From Parachlorella kessleri (lineage: Eukaryota; Chlorophyta; Trebouxiophyceae; Chlorellales; Chlorellaceae): a DNA stretch of 56,574 bases. This document shows, piece after piece, positions 37,658-47,927 of this stretch. Position 1 is the first letter of the stretch. Each line of letters starts with the position of its first letter. The notes below the pieces were generated by a model, which saw only the letters and a program-made list of their open reading frames with translations, was not told where the DNA came from and did no database searches. The translations under genes and the position numbers were made by a program. The DNA lies in the NCBI GenBank assembly GCA_001598975.1, contig BBXU01000417.1:1-56574 (forward strand), read 5' to 3'.

Positions 37658-40607
37658 ATGGCTTCAAGTATGCTAAGACCGAAACTGCATGCACTCTGGC
37701 CTCCACGCACAACTTCTCCCCTTCGACGGACTTACACCTGGCGAGGCAGGCCACTGGCGCACACATCACCAACCCAAAGGTGCCAGCTAAAGTGTTTGGT
37801 CGAGGGTATTGAAACGGTCCCTGCCGAAGGGGAGAAAGCCCAAAGAAGCTCAGCACAACAGGCTGGGGAAGGCTTGGAAGCCGCTTCTGCAACACAGAAA
37901 GGGGACTGGGACTCTACCCAAGCTGCCCTTTCTTCAACTGCGGCCAGTGCTCCCACCATTATGGGGGCACTCGCCCTTATCACGTCAAATACAGTGGGGG
38001 CAGGCAAGTGTGTCTGACCCCAGGGTTGGTAGTGCCACTACGACGTTTTTGAGCTGTCCAGTGCGATGCAAATACTAGGGATCCAGGAGAACCGCAGTGG
38101 CCAGGCGCAGGGATCCCTTAAGACCTAAGGTGTGCATCCCTGGCACTGGCGACTCGTATATGTTACACTTTCGGAAAAGGCACCAGGCATGGGTTGCGGC
38201 TACACTAATTGTAACAACGCAGCAATTGACTTGCATCCTTTGCAGGCATGCTTGCGTTGCCATCTTTCACCGCGCCTGCTGGCTTGGGGCCTTCCGCTGC
38301 CCTGCTGGTGGCGACCTGGGGACTACTCACACTCGAGGCCCTCCTCATAGCTGAAGTGAACCTAGCTGTGGGCGAGGAGCTGCGGTCCAGCCAGTTTGCC
38401 TCCGGAACCCGCCCGGGGCCCGCTGGCGAGGAACAGATGGTCACTCTGCGCCAGATGGCAGAGCATACGCTAGGTCCCGCTGCTGGCAAGGGTGAGAACT
38501 TACAATCCGCTTTCCCCAAGAGGACTCTCGTGCGTGCCCGCTTTGTTGACCCCTGGTCCAGCAAGTGTTCATCCGCGAGCCAAGTTCAATTGCTGGGCAA
38601 GGAGCTGAGGCCTGGGCTAACTGGCCGCACCCTCCCCTTGCAGGACTTATAGCCTGCTACCTCGCCCTGTCGGGCTGCTTCCTGGTGGCTTACACATGCA
38701 AATCAACGGAGGTCCTGGACTTTTTTACTGGGGGCGCTCTACCCCCGGCAGCTGCAGCTCCTGCATTTGTTGGGGCCCTGGGCGGGCTGATGTACCTGGG
38801 GGGCAACAGCACCTTGGATAAAGTTAACCAGGTGAAAAGACATGGCTGTGCTTGGAACCTGGCAATGTGTTTAGCAAGCTGCGGACCTCTGCATAATGTT
38901 TCACTCATGGGTCGCTTGACATTGCCTGGCGGAAGAAGGCGACTGCAGGTTGCGAGTCGACCTGTCCTTCTCCCTTGCAGGTACTGACATCCCTTATCCT
39001 GGGCCTATTTCTAGTTATTCTGGGGTCTGGGCTCCTCCAGGTGGATTGGGCGGCCTCTGCATACCCGCCCTCCAACTGGACTGCTGCCGGCAAGGTAAGC
39101 AAGGAGCCAAACGTGTTGTTTCCAGTGATTCTGATTGCTCCCGGACGCAGGTCTCCCGCACTCTTTGTGGCATGTTAAATCACAGGCTGGTTTCCACAGT
39201 GCAGGCGATCCCTATTGCATTCCTTGCACTCCTCTACCATGATTTGGTGCCAGTAATCTGTGCCTACTTGAGGCATGACAGGGCCGCTGTGAGGTACGCC
39301 GCTGACAATACAGGATTTTCAAGGCAGGATGCTTTGCATCTAGCAATGCATTCCTCGTACTGAGCTCTGCTTGGTGCCGATATCACCTACATGTGTGGCC
39401 TGCCTCTGCGCAGGACCGTGCTGCTTGTAGGAGGGCTGGTGCCCCTTGCTATGTTCCTTTCCTGGGAAGCAGTGGCGCTCAACCTACTACCAGCTTACTC
39501 CACAGCTTCCACTGCTCCCATAGCAGCTGCGGACGGCCAAGGAAGCGCAACAGCCATGGTTGACTTGCTAGAGGTGGGCCCTGCAGGGGCCCCCTACTAC
39601 ATGATTGGAGTTGGAAAATTTTACCAGTGCTACCACGCCGCTTGGCATTTGAGGCGTCTATGAACATGCTTGGGCCCTGGCCTGGTAGCAATGCAACCAA
39701 GGGGTGGCTATCACCCATCACCTGCTGCATGCTGCTAAGGGGCCATCCACCTTCGGTCCTGGGTGCCCTCAGCCACCAAGGAGATTTACTTGCGCCGCAG
39801 GCTTTTGTGCGCCACTCGCCGCCGCTTGTGGGGTCTGCTGTCGAGGCCTTCTCCGGCTTAGCAGTGGTGACCTGCTTCCTGGGCACCACCCTGGGCGTGT
39901 CAGAAACACTCAAGACAGAGCTGCCCCTCCTGCTGGCACGCCTGCAGCCCACGCTCGCAGGGGCCCCAGCTACCATGGACAGTGCAGCAGTTGCCTGCGA
40001 ACCAGAGCGGCAGCAGCAGCATCAACAGCGGCAGCAGCAGGGGCAGGGGCAGGGGCAGCAACCGAGTGTTGGGCCGGGGGTGCTTTTAAGCCTCACGCTG
40101 GGTCCACCACTGCTGTTAACGCTGGCCAGACCTGACCTCTTCCTGGGTGCTCTGGATGTGAGTGGCACACGCAGGGAGGCATGTAGCCGGAGAAATAGTT
40201 CATTGCAGATACTGGATGCTGATGATGAGGGCCAGGGAGGTATACTGGGGTATTCCCAAGTGCGATGTCAGCTCGAGTTGGTCATTTACAAGGCACGTGC
40301 ACCTTCGCCATATGGAAGGGTGGTTGTCACGTTGATTGTGCAGGTGGCTGGGGCGTATGGTCTGACCCTGCTCTATGGCTTGCTGCCACCGGTGATGGCC
40401 TGGCGATTACGGCAGCAGCAGCAGGACCCTGCGGGCCGTAGGATGGATCAGCCTGGCCCCCTAGTCCCCGGTGGCACTGTAGTTCTTGTAGCGGCGCTAG
40501 GAGTAGTTGGTGCCATAACCATCGGGCGAGTTAGCACTGACTTGGGGTTGCCTGTGGATGCTGTTCTGTCTCAGGCCCAGCACGTGATGGGCCATGCGGC
40601 CAACTGA
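37658..40607 (+). CDS. Tryptophan/tyrosine permease-family amino-acid transporter, probably plastidial
   Basis: This is a multi-spanning carrier of the aromatic amino-acid permease family (APC superfamily). Green plastids have homologues annotated as tyrosine-specific transporters. Eight exons join in phase to 587 residues: 37658-38003, 38246-38491, 38644-38831, 38981-39094, 39205-39293, 39414-39573, 39801-40157 and 40344-40607. The first about 110 residues are polar, Arg/Ser-rich and transit-like. The first membrane segment follows, with the family signature SNTVGAGMLALP. About ten further hydrophobic helices include LIACYLALSGCFLVAY, VLTSLILGLFLVILGSG, AIPIAFLALLYHDLVPVI and GTVVLVAALGVVGAI. 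A Gln/Gly-rich loop (40010-40070) interrupts the carrier and is unusual. The first intron has a GC donor. The last intron (186 bp) is in frame and stop-free. Substrate specificity cannot be read from sequence. Confidence 0.87.
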
Positions 40608-40688
40608 ACTCTACAAGCACTGCAGCAATGCTTTTTTTTAGAATTAAACCTCATTTCGTTCTCACTACTGATAAACATGAGACCACAT

Positions 40689-40740
40689 GTACTATTAGCA
40701 TGGGTGGCAGGTAGTGCGAACAGGTAGTAGAGCTGGGCTG
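40689..40740 (+). repeat. Dispersed repeat family 2, copy D
   Basis: The stretch contains CATGGGTGGCAGGTAGTGCG preceded by ACTATTAG and followed by AACAGGTAGTAGAGCTGGGC. It matches the reverse complement of the 32330-32425 units including the TAATATTAG flank and the AGTAGAGCTGGGCTG tail. It lies 80 bp past the permease stop, so it is probably in its 3' UTR. Confidence 0.65.
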
Positions 40741-40943
40741 TACTATACCGCACTGCCAGGTCAGCCAACCAGCCTGGTCGAGGAGCCAACTTTCGCTGGG
40801 GAATGACCTGACGACCTTTTTGCCATAATCTTGTAGATTATGTTGAAATTTCTCTGCTTCAATTTTAAGAACATTTCAGCGTGGTTGACAGCCAGCTGTC
40901 TTTGGGTTGTGCACCCCCGCTGTTGAAGATGGAGAGGGAGGTG

Positions 40944-41705
40944 CTGCAGCAGTACCTGCCGAGGTGTTTCTGGATAGATAGCATGACATTTTACATTTGT
41001 CCTAGCTCAATGTGGGTGCAAGCGCCACCGGGCGCAGATATGACCGTTATGGCGAGCGCATGCCTAAGTCTAAGTATGAGAGCAGAAAGATTGTGTATTA
41101 TGCCGTTGTCAACGCCATCCTGGAGCCTATATATATCGATTATATCGAGCACTTCGCTAGCACTTCAGACCGCGGAGAAGTATTCAAAATACATGGTGAG
41201 TTCCTGCAACCACTTTGCCTGCCCAGCACGCTGCCTGTGCTTGATTGCGTCGACATAGCTCTTGCTGTAAGTCACTGTCTGGCTGGTCAGGCTGCACCAT
41301 GAAGACGACTGGGAGAGGCGCAGCATAGTGCAGGGAGCCATACAGCTGGCTCGTGCAGCAGGCCAGCCAGCCACAGTGATTGACAGCAAGAGCTATTTCG
41401 ACGTATGGAAGCGGAGGCAGCGTGCTGGGCAGGCAAGGAGGTAGCAGAAACTCACCATGGATTTTGAGTGTGGGGGTCTTCTTCGTGGTCTGAAGTGCCA
41501 GTGCCGTTCTTGATATACACAAGCCCTAGGATGGCGTTGACAACGGCGGAATACACTACTTTCTGCTCTCATACCTAGACTTAGGCATGCGCTCGTCCAT
41601 AACGGTCATATCTGTGCCGGGTGGCGCATACACCCACATTGAGCAAGGCAAATGTAAAATGTCTTGCTATCTATCTAGAAACACCTCAGCAAGTAGTGCT
41701 GGAGG
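40944..41705. repeat. Large inverted repeat (palindrome), arms about 354 bp, loop about 56 bp
   Basis: The left arm runs about 40944-41297 and the right arm about 41354-41705. They are reverse complements at roughly 80% identity by eye, with one symmetry axis at 41325 holding from the outer pair (GAGGTGTTTC at 40961, GAAACACCTC at 41678) to the inner pair (AGCTCTTGCTGT at 41257, ACAGCAAGAGCT at 41383). Long shared strings include GATATGACCGTTATGG, CGAGCGCATGCCTAAGTCTA and GTTGTCAACGCCATCCT. The left arm has an open stretch (41014-41194) that reads like protein and ends at a good GTGAGT donor; the right-arm copy is broken. A second open stretch (about 41295-41445) crosses the loop. A transcript would fold into a long hairpin. 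Origin unknown: gene-fragment inverted duplication or foldback element. Confidence 0.85.
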
Positions 41706-42347
41706 GCGCCTGTCCGGGCTTTTTTCCAGGCATACCGGGGCTGGCTGCTGCAGGGTTGGCGCATTGCTGGCTCTTTGGGGTTCGTGGCGTTTGGGCATGG
41801 TTGTAGCTCACCGGAGAGGAGACCAAGCAGCTGCAAGCAGCCCTGTGCTCAACTGGCCAGGCATCCATGGCGACGGTTACGGTTGGCTGTCGCTCTGCAA
41901 CTGTCAACTACGACAGGCAACCAGCAGGCTGAGCAACACCTCTAGGGTGAACTGCTGACAGCTGCTGTAGGCTCACCGAGAGCAGGAGGCTGCTGTGCTG
42001 CTCGTCACCAAAGCCCACCTGCATCGTCGCCATCGCCAAGGTGATCACTGGCAAGCTTCCCTACCTAAGGGATAAGTGCATTGCAACAGCACAGGGTCCT
42101 GCAGGGACAACCAATCTGACTTCTCGGCCACATCGTGCTGTAGCAGCAGAGCAGGCTGGGCTGGCTGGCAGTCAGAACAACGCAAGGGAGTGGACCCATC
42201 CATCGGATCCATGGGCCATCTCCTGCATGCTGACCGTGCTAAGTTACAATGTGAGACTGGCGCCCTGGTATTTGATGCACTTCGCCTGCCCTTTGATTGG
42301 TTTGTCAGGATAACTGTAAGGTACGCACATAAATCTTGGACAGCATC

Positions 42348-45300
42348 ATGCCGCTAGATATCACGACTCCCACCCCAACTGACATAGAGATAGCCCAGGT
42401 GAGCCTCGAGTCCAACCGATGGTTATAAACCCCAAAGAGTGGACAATTGACAAGCTTATACAGTGACAGCTGCTGCACATTATACACGACGGCATGGAGA
42501 TGTCGTTGTAGTCATGGCTGCATAGACCGAGAACGCCCCTGGCTGGCAGCCAAGTTGGAGCAAACCTAGCACTGTAACACGACAATACTGCTGTGCAGTC
42601 GGTGCAACCCCGACCCATCGCAGAGATCGCAGAGAAGCTGGGCTTGGGGCCTGATGAATACGAGCCGTATGGGCACCAGAAGGCCAAGGTCGGGCTGCTG
42701 CACAAACCCTGCTTGTCTGAAAACAAGGGGTTGCAATGCCGTGCAATGCTTGTTTGAGCAGCTGAAGGGGTGCCCCGAGTGGCCTTAAGAAGTCCAGGTT
42801 GTGTCAGCCGCACGCTGACAGCAGGAGTGGCAGTGTTGCAGTTATGCAGTCGGTTTTCAATAGGATCGACAGTGCTTACACAAGAAGGATGAGCGCAAAG
42901 TGGTGAGACAAGGGCAGTGTTGCACGTACTCCAACCACAGACTGCGGCGGCGGGCATTTCCTAGCTGCTTGAGCGATGTATTGCAGGTGAATCTGTCTGT
43001 GCGTGATGTGCGGCATGGGGAGAACGGCAAGTACGGTGAGTCTCTTTGAACCTGTACAACTTGCATGCACCCTCAAAAACTTGCCAGCTGCCCGTGGGCC
43101 CCCTACTCCATGTCATCAAAAATCCACTGACCTCCTGCTGTCTTCATGCAACTCCTGTGCCACGCATGGGCGGTCGTGGCAACATTGCCTCCGTGCCGCA
43201 AGCTCAGCCACCTGTTCCCCACATGGCCTCTGCAGTGCTTGTGGCGGGCATCACTCCCACCCCCTTGGGTGAGGGCAAGAGCACCACCACCGTGGGGCTC
43301 TGCCAGTCGCTGGGGGCCCACCTGGGCCGCAAGGTCATCGCCTGCGTGCGGCAGCCGTCGCAGGGGCCCACGTTTGGCATCAAGGGGGGCGCCGCGGGCG
43401 GCGGGTACAGCCAGGTCATTCCCATGGAGGTGCGTGGGACCACCGTGGCTTGTCCCTTGCATGAGGGCGGCAGTGCTACTACCTCTGCTGCCGCATGCTG
43501 GCGCAACTAGCGGCCGTGTGACCGCAGCATGCGCTTAGTACTGCTCGTGCGAGAGGCACTGATTGCCCTTGGCTGCTAAGGGAGCATAACACTCTACAGC
43601 TGGTGACGCCTTGTTGTCACTCAGCGTGGAGACCGTTGAATAGATGTTTTCCACACAGAGGCTTGGCTACTGTTGGTCCGGAGGATGGTTGGTGCAGTCC
43701 GTTAGGCTTACACTGCTGGGTGGCTGCCCTGCCCCCGTCCCCACCCCAGGAGTTCAACCTGCACATGACGGGCGATATTCACGCCATCACCGCCGCCAAC
43801 AATCTGCTGGCAGCCGCCATCGAGGTCCGCATGTTCCATGAGGCCACACAAAAGGACGAGGCGCTCTTCAACCGGCTCTGTCCAGCCGACAAGGACGGCA
43901 GCCGCCGCTTCGCGCCAGTCATGCTGCGGCGGCTGGCCAAGCTGGGCATCGACAAGACTGATCCCAATGAGCTCACTGCGGAGGAGAAGGGCAGGTGGGC
44001 AGCCAAGCTTCCTTCAGCGTGCCCAGGTGCCAACATGATGGAGGCAGCTGGGGAGAGCAGCCGCCGCAGCAAGTTGTGGTGTTCTTCTATGCACTCCAAA
44101 TTTGTGCTAAATCTATGTCAACCTCTTACTCTGTGCTCAGGACCTGATGCTGCCTGCTGGCGGGTTTGACTGAGCCCTGCAAGTTCGGCATGGCAGCGCA
44201 GCCTTGACTGCTTCTCACTTCGCAGTACCAAATCTCATTGGAACAGCAGGACTCCCTACCTACATCTGTCACTAGGCACCCGCTCGCTAAACTATCCACT
44301 GAGCCCCATCGGTGTGTGCAGGTTTGCCCGGCTGGACATCGACCCCGCCTCCATCACCTGGCGGCGAGTCATGGACACCAACGACCGCTTCCTGCGCTCC
44401 ATCACGCTGGGCCAGGGGCCCCAGGAGAAGGGCATGACCCGGGAGACCGGCTTTGACATCAGCGTGGCCAGTGAGGTCATGGCCATCCTAGCGCTGACTA
44501 CCTCACTGGCAGACATGAGGGAGCGGCTGGGAGCGATTGTGATCGGCAACAGCAAGTCAGGTGGGGGGTCTGTGGAGCAGGTGGGGTGGGAAATGGTGGC
44601 GTTGGGAGCTGCGACCTGTCTGCTGGTAGGGATGAGGGAGTAGGCAAAGTAGAGCGGGGCAGGCAAGAGGAGGGGTGGGGCCCTCGGAGGGTGGGCCGTG
44701 ACTGCGGTAGTTACGAGAGAAGCAGGGGCATACCAATGTGCTGGACTTTTTGGTTGTGTAACACGGACAATGCACCCAACTGGGATGCTCTGCTTTGCTT
44801 ATAATGGCAGGGGAGCCTGTCACGGCTGACGACCTGGGCGTGGGTGGGGCGCTGACGGTGCTGATGAAGGATGCCATCATGCCCACACTCATGCAGGTGG
44901 GTGGGCGCACTGCTGCTTCTGTTGTGCTACGCCAGCACAGGCTGGCTGCGACTGTCGCCCTTTGGCTTGTTGCGGGGCTCTACTTCACCGGTGATCAGGG
45001 CTGCCTTGTAGAGCAGGTGGCATTGCACCACGACCATTCATGTTACCTAGACATCACAGGAATGAGGTGTTTGTGTACCCTAAGGGTTTCCGACCCTCAA
45101 GAGTAGTATGCCCCAAAGGAGCCGCTGCCCCACCGCCCGCCATTATGAGTCGGGGTCAGCTCCATTGTTTGCCTCGTGCAGACGCTGGAGGAGACCCCCG
45201 TTTTGGTGCACGCGGGCCCCTTTGCCAACATTGCACACGGCAACTCCTCCATCGTCGCTGACCAGATTGCCCTGAAGCTAGTGGGGCCGGAGGGCTTTGT

Positions 45301-47631
45301 AGTCACTGAGGTGGGTAGGGCATCTCTTCCACAGTTGACAGTCTTGGGGTGGAGCAGGGGTGTGCCACTATGCACTGCTGTTTGCTGGTGGGTGGGGGAG
45401 GCATCCATGCACTGCTGTCCCATTGTTGCTGGGCTCGGCCGTCGTCCAAGGTTTTCCTAAGTGCAAAGCCAAACTACAAGTATGCAGCTGGACATGATGG
45501 TGTTTTGGGAGCTCTGCAGGCTGGATTTGGTGCCGACATCGGCGCGGAGAAGTTCATGAACATCAAGTGCCGATACAGCGGGCTCAAGCCTGACTGTGCG
45601 GTGATTGTGGCCACAGTCCGGGCGCTGAAAATGCACGGAGGCGGGCCCCCGGTGGTAGCGGGTAAGTTGCTGAGAAGCCGGCAGGGATGCTTGCTTCCCG
45701 GCTGGGTGGACGGAGGATCACACTTCTCACGGAAACTCGCTTCTTGTAGCCCATGCAAGTGACCTCACCTGCTCTTTTCTCAAACCTGCCCAGGCAGTGA
45801 GTTGATCGCCTAGTGAGGTGGCCAGAGAAGTCTCTCTATTTCAGGTGCTGATTCTTGAGGATATATGCAGTGCTGCTGAGCTGAGCTGAGCTTCCTGGCA
45901 CACAGGCAAGCCGCTAGACCACGCCTACAAGAGCGAGGCGCTGGACCTCGTCAAGGCCGGCTGCTGCAACCTAGCGCGGCATGTGGGCAACCTGCGGCGG
46001 TACGGCATCCCCGTGGTGGTGGCCCTCAACCGCTTTGTTAGTGATACCGACGCAGAACTGGAGGTTGTAAAGCAGGCTGCGCTGGAGGCAGGTGGGTTAC
46101 AAGGAGCCGTCGGGGGCTGAGGCGGTGATGTGAGGGTGGCGGTGCCGGCATGCTCCAAGGTCCTTTGGAGTGGTCCAATGTCTGCCTGAAGTGCGGTGTA
46201 GCCCAATACATCTCTCCGGTTGCAAATGGCAGGCTCACAGAACATGCCAGTTTGAACAGTGGAAGGTGTTGCGAGGCGGCCGTGGTTATACGCCTCATGC
46301 CATCTCACACTCGCAAAGGCTGCCACCTACGCAGGTGCGGATGCTGCTGTCGAGTCGACGCATCATGCGCTGGGTGGCGCGGGCGCTGTGAACCTGGCAA
46401 AGGCGGTCATTGAGGCCTGCGAGAAGCCCACAGACTTCAAATTCCTCTACCCGCTTGACCTGTCAATCAAGGTGCGCTGCGGTCAATAGCTGACAACCGC
46501 TGACACTTGGTGACCTTGGTGTCAACCCGCTGGCTGCTCGAGTACAGTACCTACGATGATGGCCGACAGCTTCAGTGTGTGCTGCTTGCTAGCCTGCTGG
46601 CAGCACACGCAATCGAAGGGTGCGCAACACCTCCCTCTCTGAGAGAAGATCTCTGTTGTTGCTTGTACTCAGTGCTGTTGGTGGTGTTTGCAGGAGAAGA
46701 TTGAGATCATAGCTAGGGACATGTATAGCGCGGCGGGGGTGGAGTACGAGGCAGCAGCGGAGGAGGCCATCGACAAGTACACACGGATGGGCTTTGGGGG
46801 CCTCCCACTCTGTATGGCCAAGACACAGTATTCGTTCAGGTGCGGCGGTCCTAAAGACCTGCTATCCTGGCGGCTTGCTACGATGGGGCAGCATTAGCAT
46901 TATCACGTTGGACAATTTTGTTGCAGTTGCTCATCCAACACCACTTGTCATCAAGGAGGCTTGTTGCAAACATCGTGGGCATGATGTATACCATGCTCTC
47001 ATGCACAGTACATGAGATTTGCTTTCCCAGCATACCCTGTTAGATGTGTGCAGCCACGACCCCAGCCTGAAGGGTGCCCCCAGCGGGTTCACCTTCCGCG
47101 TGCGCGAGCTACGTGCCAGCGTGGGCGCCGGCTTCCTCATTGCTATCTGCGGGGACATGATGATGATGCCCGGCCTCCCCACACGCCCTGCCTTCTATGA
47201 TGTGAGTGGCGCTCTGGGCTGGCAAGGCTGGCTGCGCAGTGCCGACTCCGCTGTGACATCAGTCTGTTTCCTGGGGCACTGTGTGAAGGTTTGGAGGAGT
47301 TGGCATGCATGTGTGTTTTGTTTGAGTTGAGGTTTGTTGCCGTGGGTGCCCTAATCAGGCTTGAATCTGGAGGAGTATGACAGAGCTTCTAGGCCCTGGG
47401 AACAGCCAATACTCGGCGCGGTTGTCAGTTGTTCATGCTAGTGACCGGTGTTGCGAAGAGAGGATAGGAGGGCGAATTGTGCAGGGCTGAACGCAGTTGT
47501 GCTCCGTTGTGCCTAATGCTGGCCTCCGGTCCAGCTGGCCTTATTGAATAAGTACTGAGTCAGCCAGCGTGCATGCTTGTTTGCAGATTGATGTCGACCC
47601 AGAGACTGGCCGCGTGATCGGCCTGTCATAA
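42348..47631 (+). CDS. Formate-tetrahydrofolate ligase (10-formyl-THF synthetase)
   Basis: This enzyme makes 10-formyl-tetrahydrofolate from formate, THF and ATP, feeding purine and one-carbon metabolism. Fourteen exons join in phase to 628 residues, the normal length for the monofunctional plant enzyme: 42348-42398, 42599-42688, 42987-43035, 43236-43429, 43750-43994, 44322-44560, 44811-44896, 45182-45310, 45520-45661, 45906-46091, 46335-46471, 46694-46839, 47054-47201 and 47587-47631. The ATP-binding P-loop reads [16 protein letters not shown]. It is followed by [82 protein letters not shown] and [17 protein letters not shown]. The start [17 protein letters not shown] has no transit peptide, so it is probably cytosolic. 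The exon-2 donor (AAG|GTCGGG) is weak but phase and homology require it. Confidence 0.96.
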
Positions 47632-47927
47632 AGCGGCCTGTTTGGACGGTCGTGTGACACACATCTGCTCTCTGCAGCCCTTGTCCGGCAGCATGCATTA
47701 CTGATGCGCAGGCTATTGCACTGCACTGCCATTATTGCTGGCTCGTCTCTGCTCCCAACTGCTGTTGGTATTGTTTTTCTATGCAGCAAAGCACGATTTT
47801 GGTATCGTGTACCATTCATGTATTGCAATAGAACAGTAACTAATGGTACGATGCACCCCGGTGACAGAATAGCTAAGTTACCAAGAGCTGGCAGGTGTAA
47901 AAAGTACAAGAAAGAAGGTAAACAGGA
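47632..47927. other. Convergent 3' region, FTHFS / TPR gene
   Basis: Only 296 bp separate the two stop codons, so the 3' UTRs probably lie close together or overlap. A TGTAA string at 47896 on the plus strand is a candidate FTHFS polyadenylation signal. It lies only about 30 bp from the TPR stop, which would give overlapping antisense 3' ends. Confidence 0.45.

Larger units (their letters stand above)
40608..42347. other. Permease / FTHFS intergenic region with palindrome
   Basis: This 1.74 kb region has no gene I can name. It holds a family-2 repeat (40689-40740), the large palindrome (40944-41705) and about 640 bp of unannotated DNA leading to the FTHFS start. Two short stretches around the palindrome centre read like protein, but no complete gene can be built. 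Confidence 0.5.

Noticed and set aside
42000..42347. Open stretches upstream of the FTHFS start as an N-terminal extension
   Set aside because: The ATG at 42348 gives the usual plant-type N-terminus ([10 protein letters not shown]) and joins exon 2 in phase; no upstream exon is needed.
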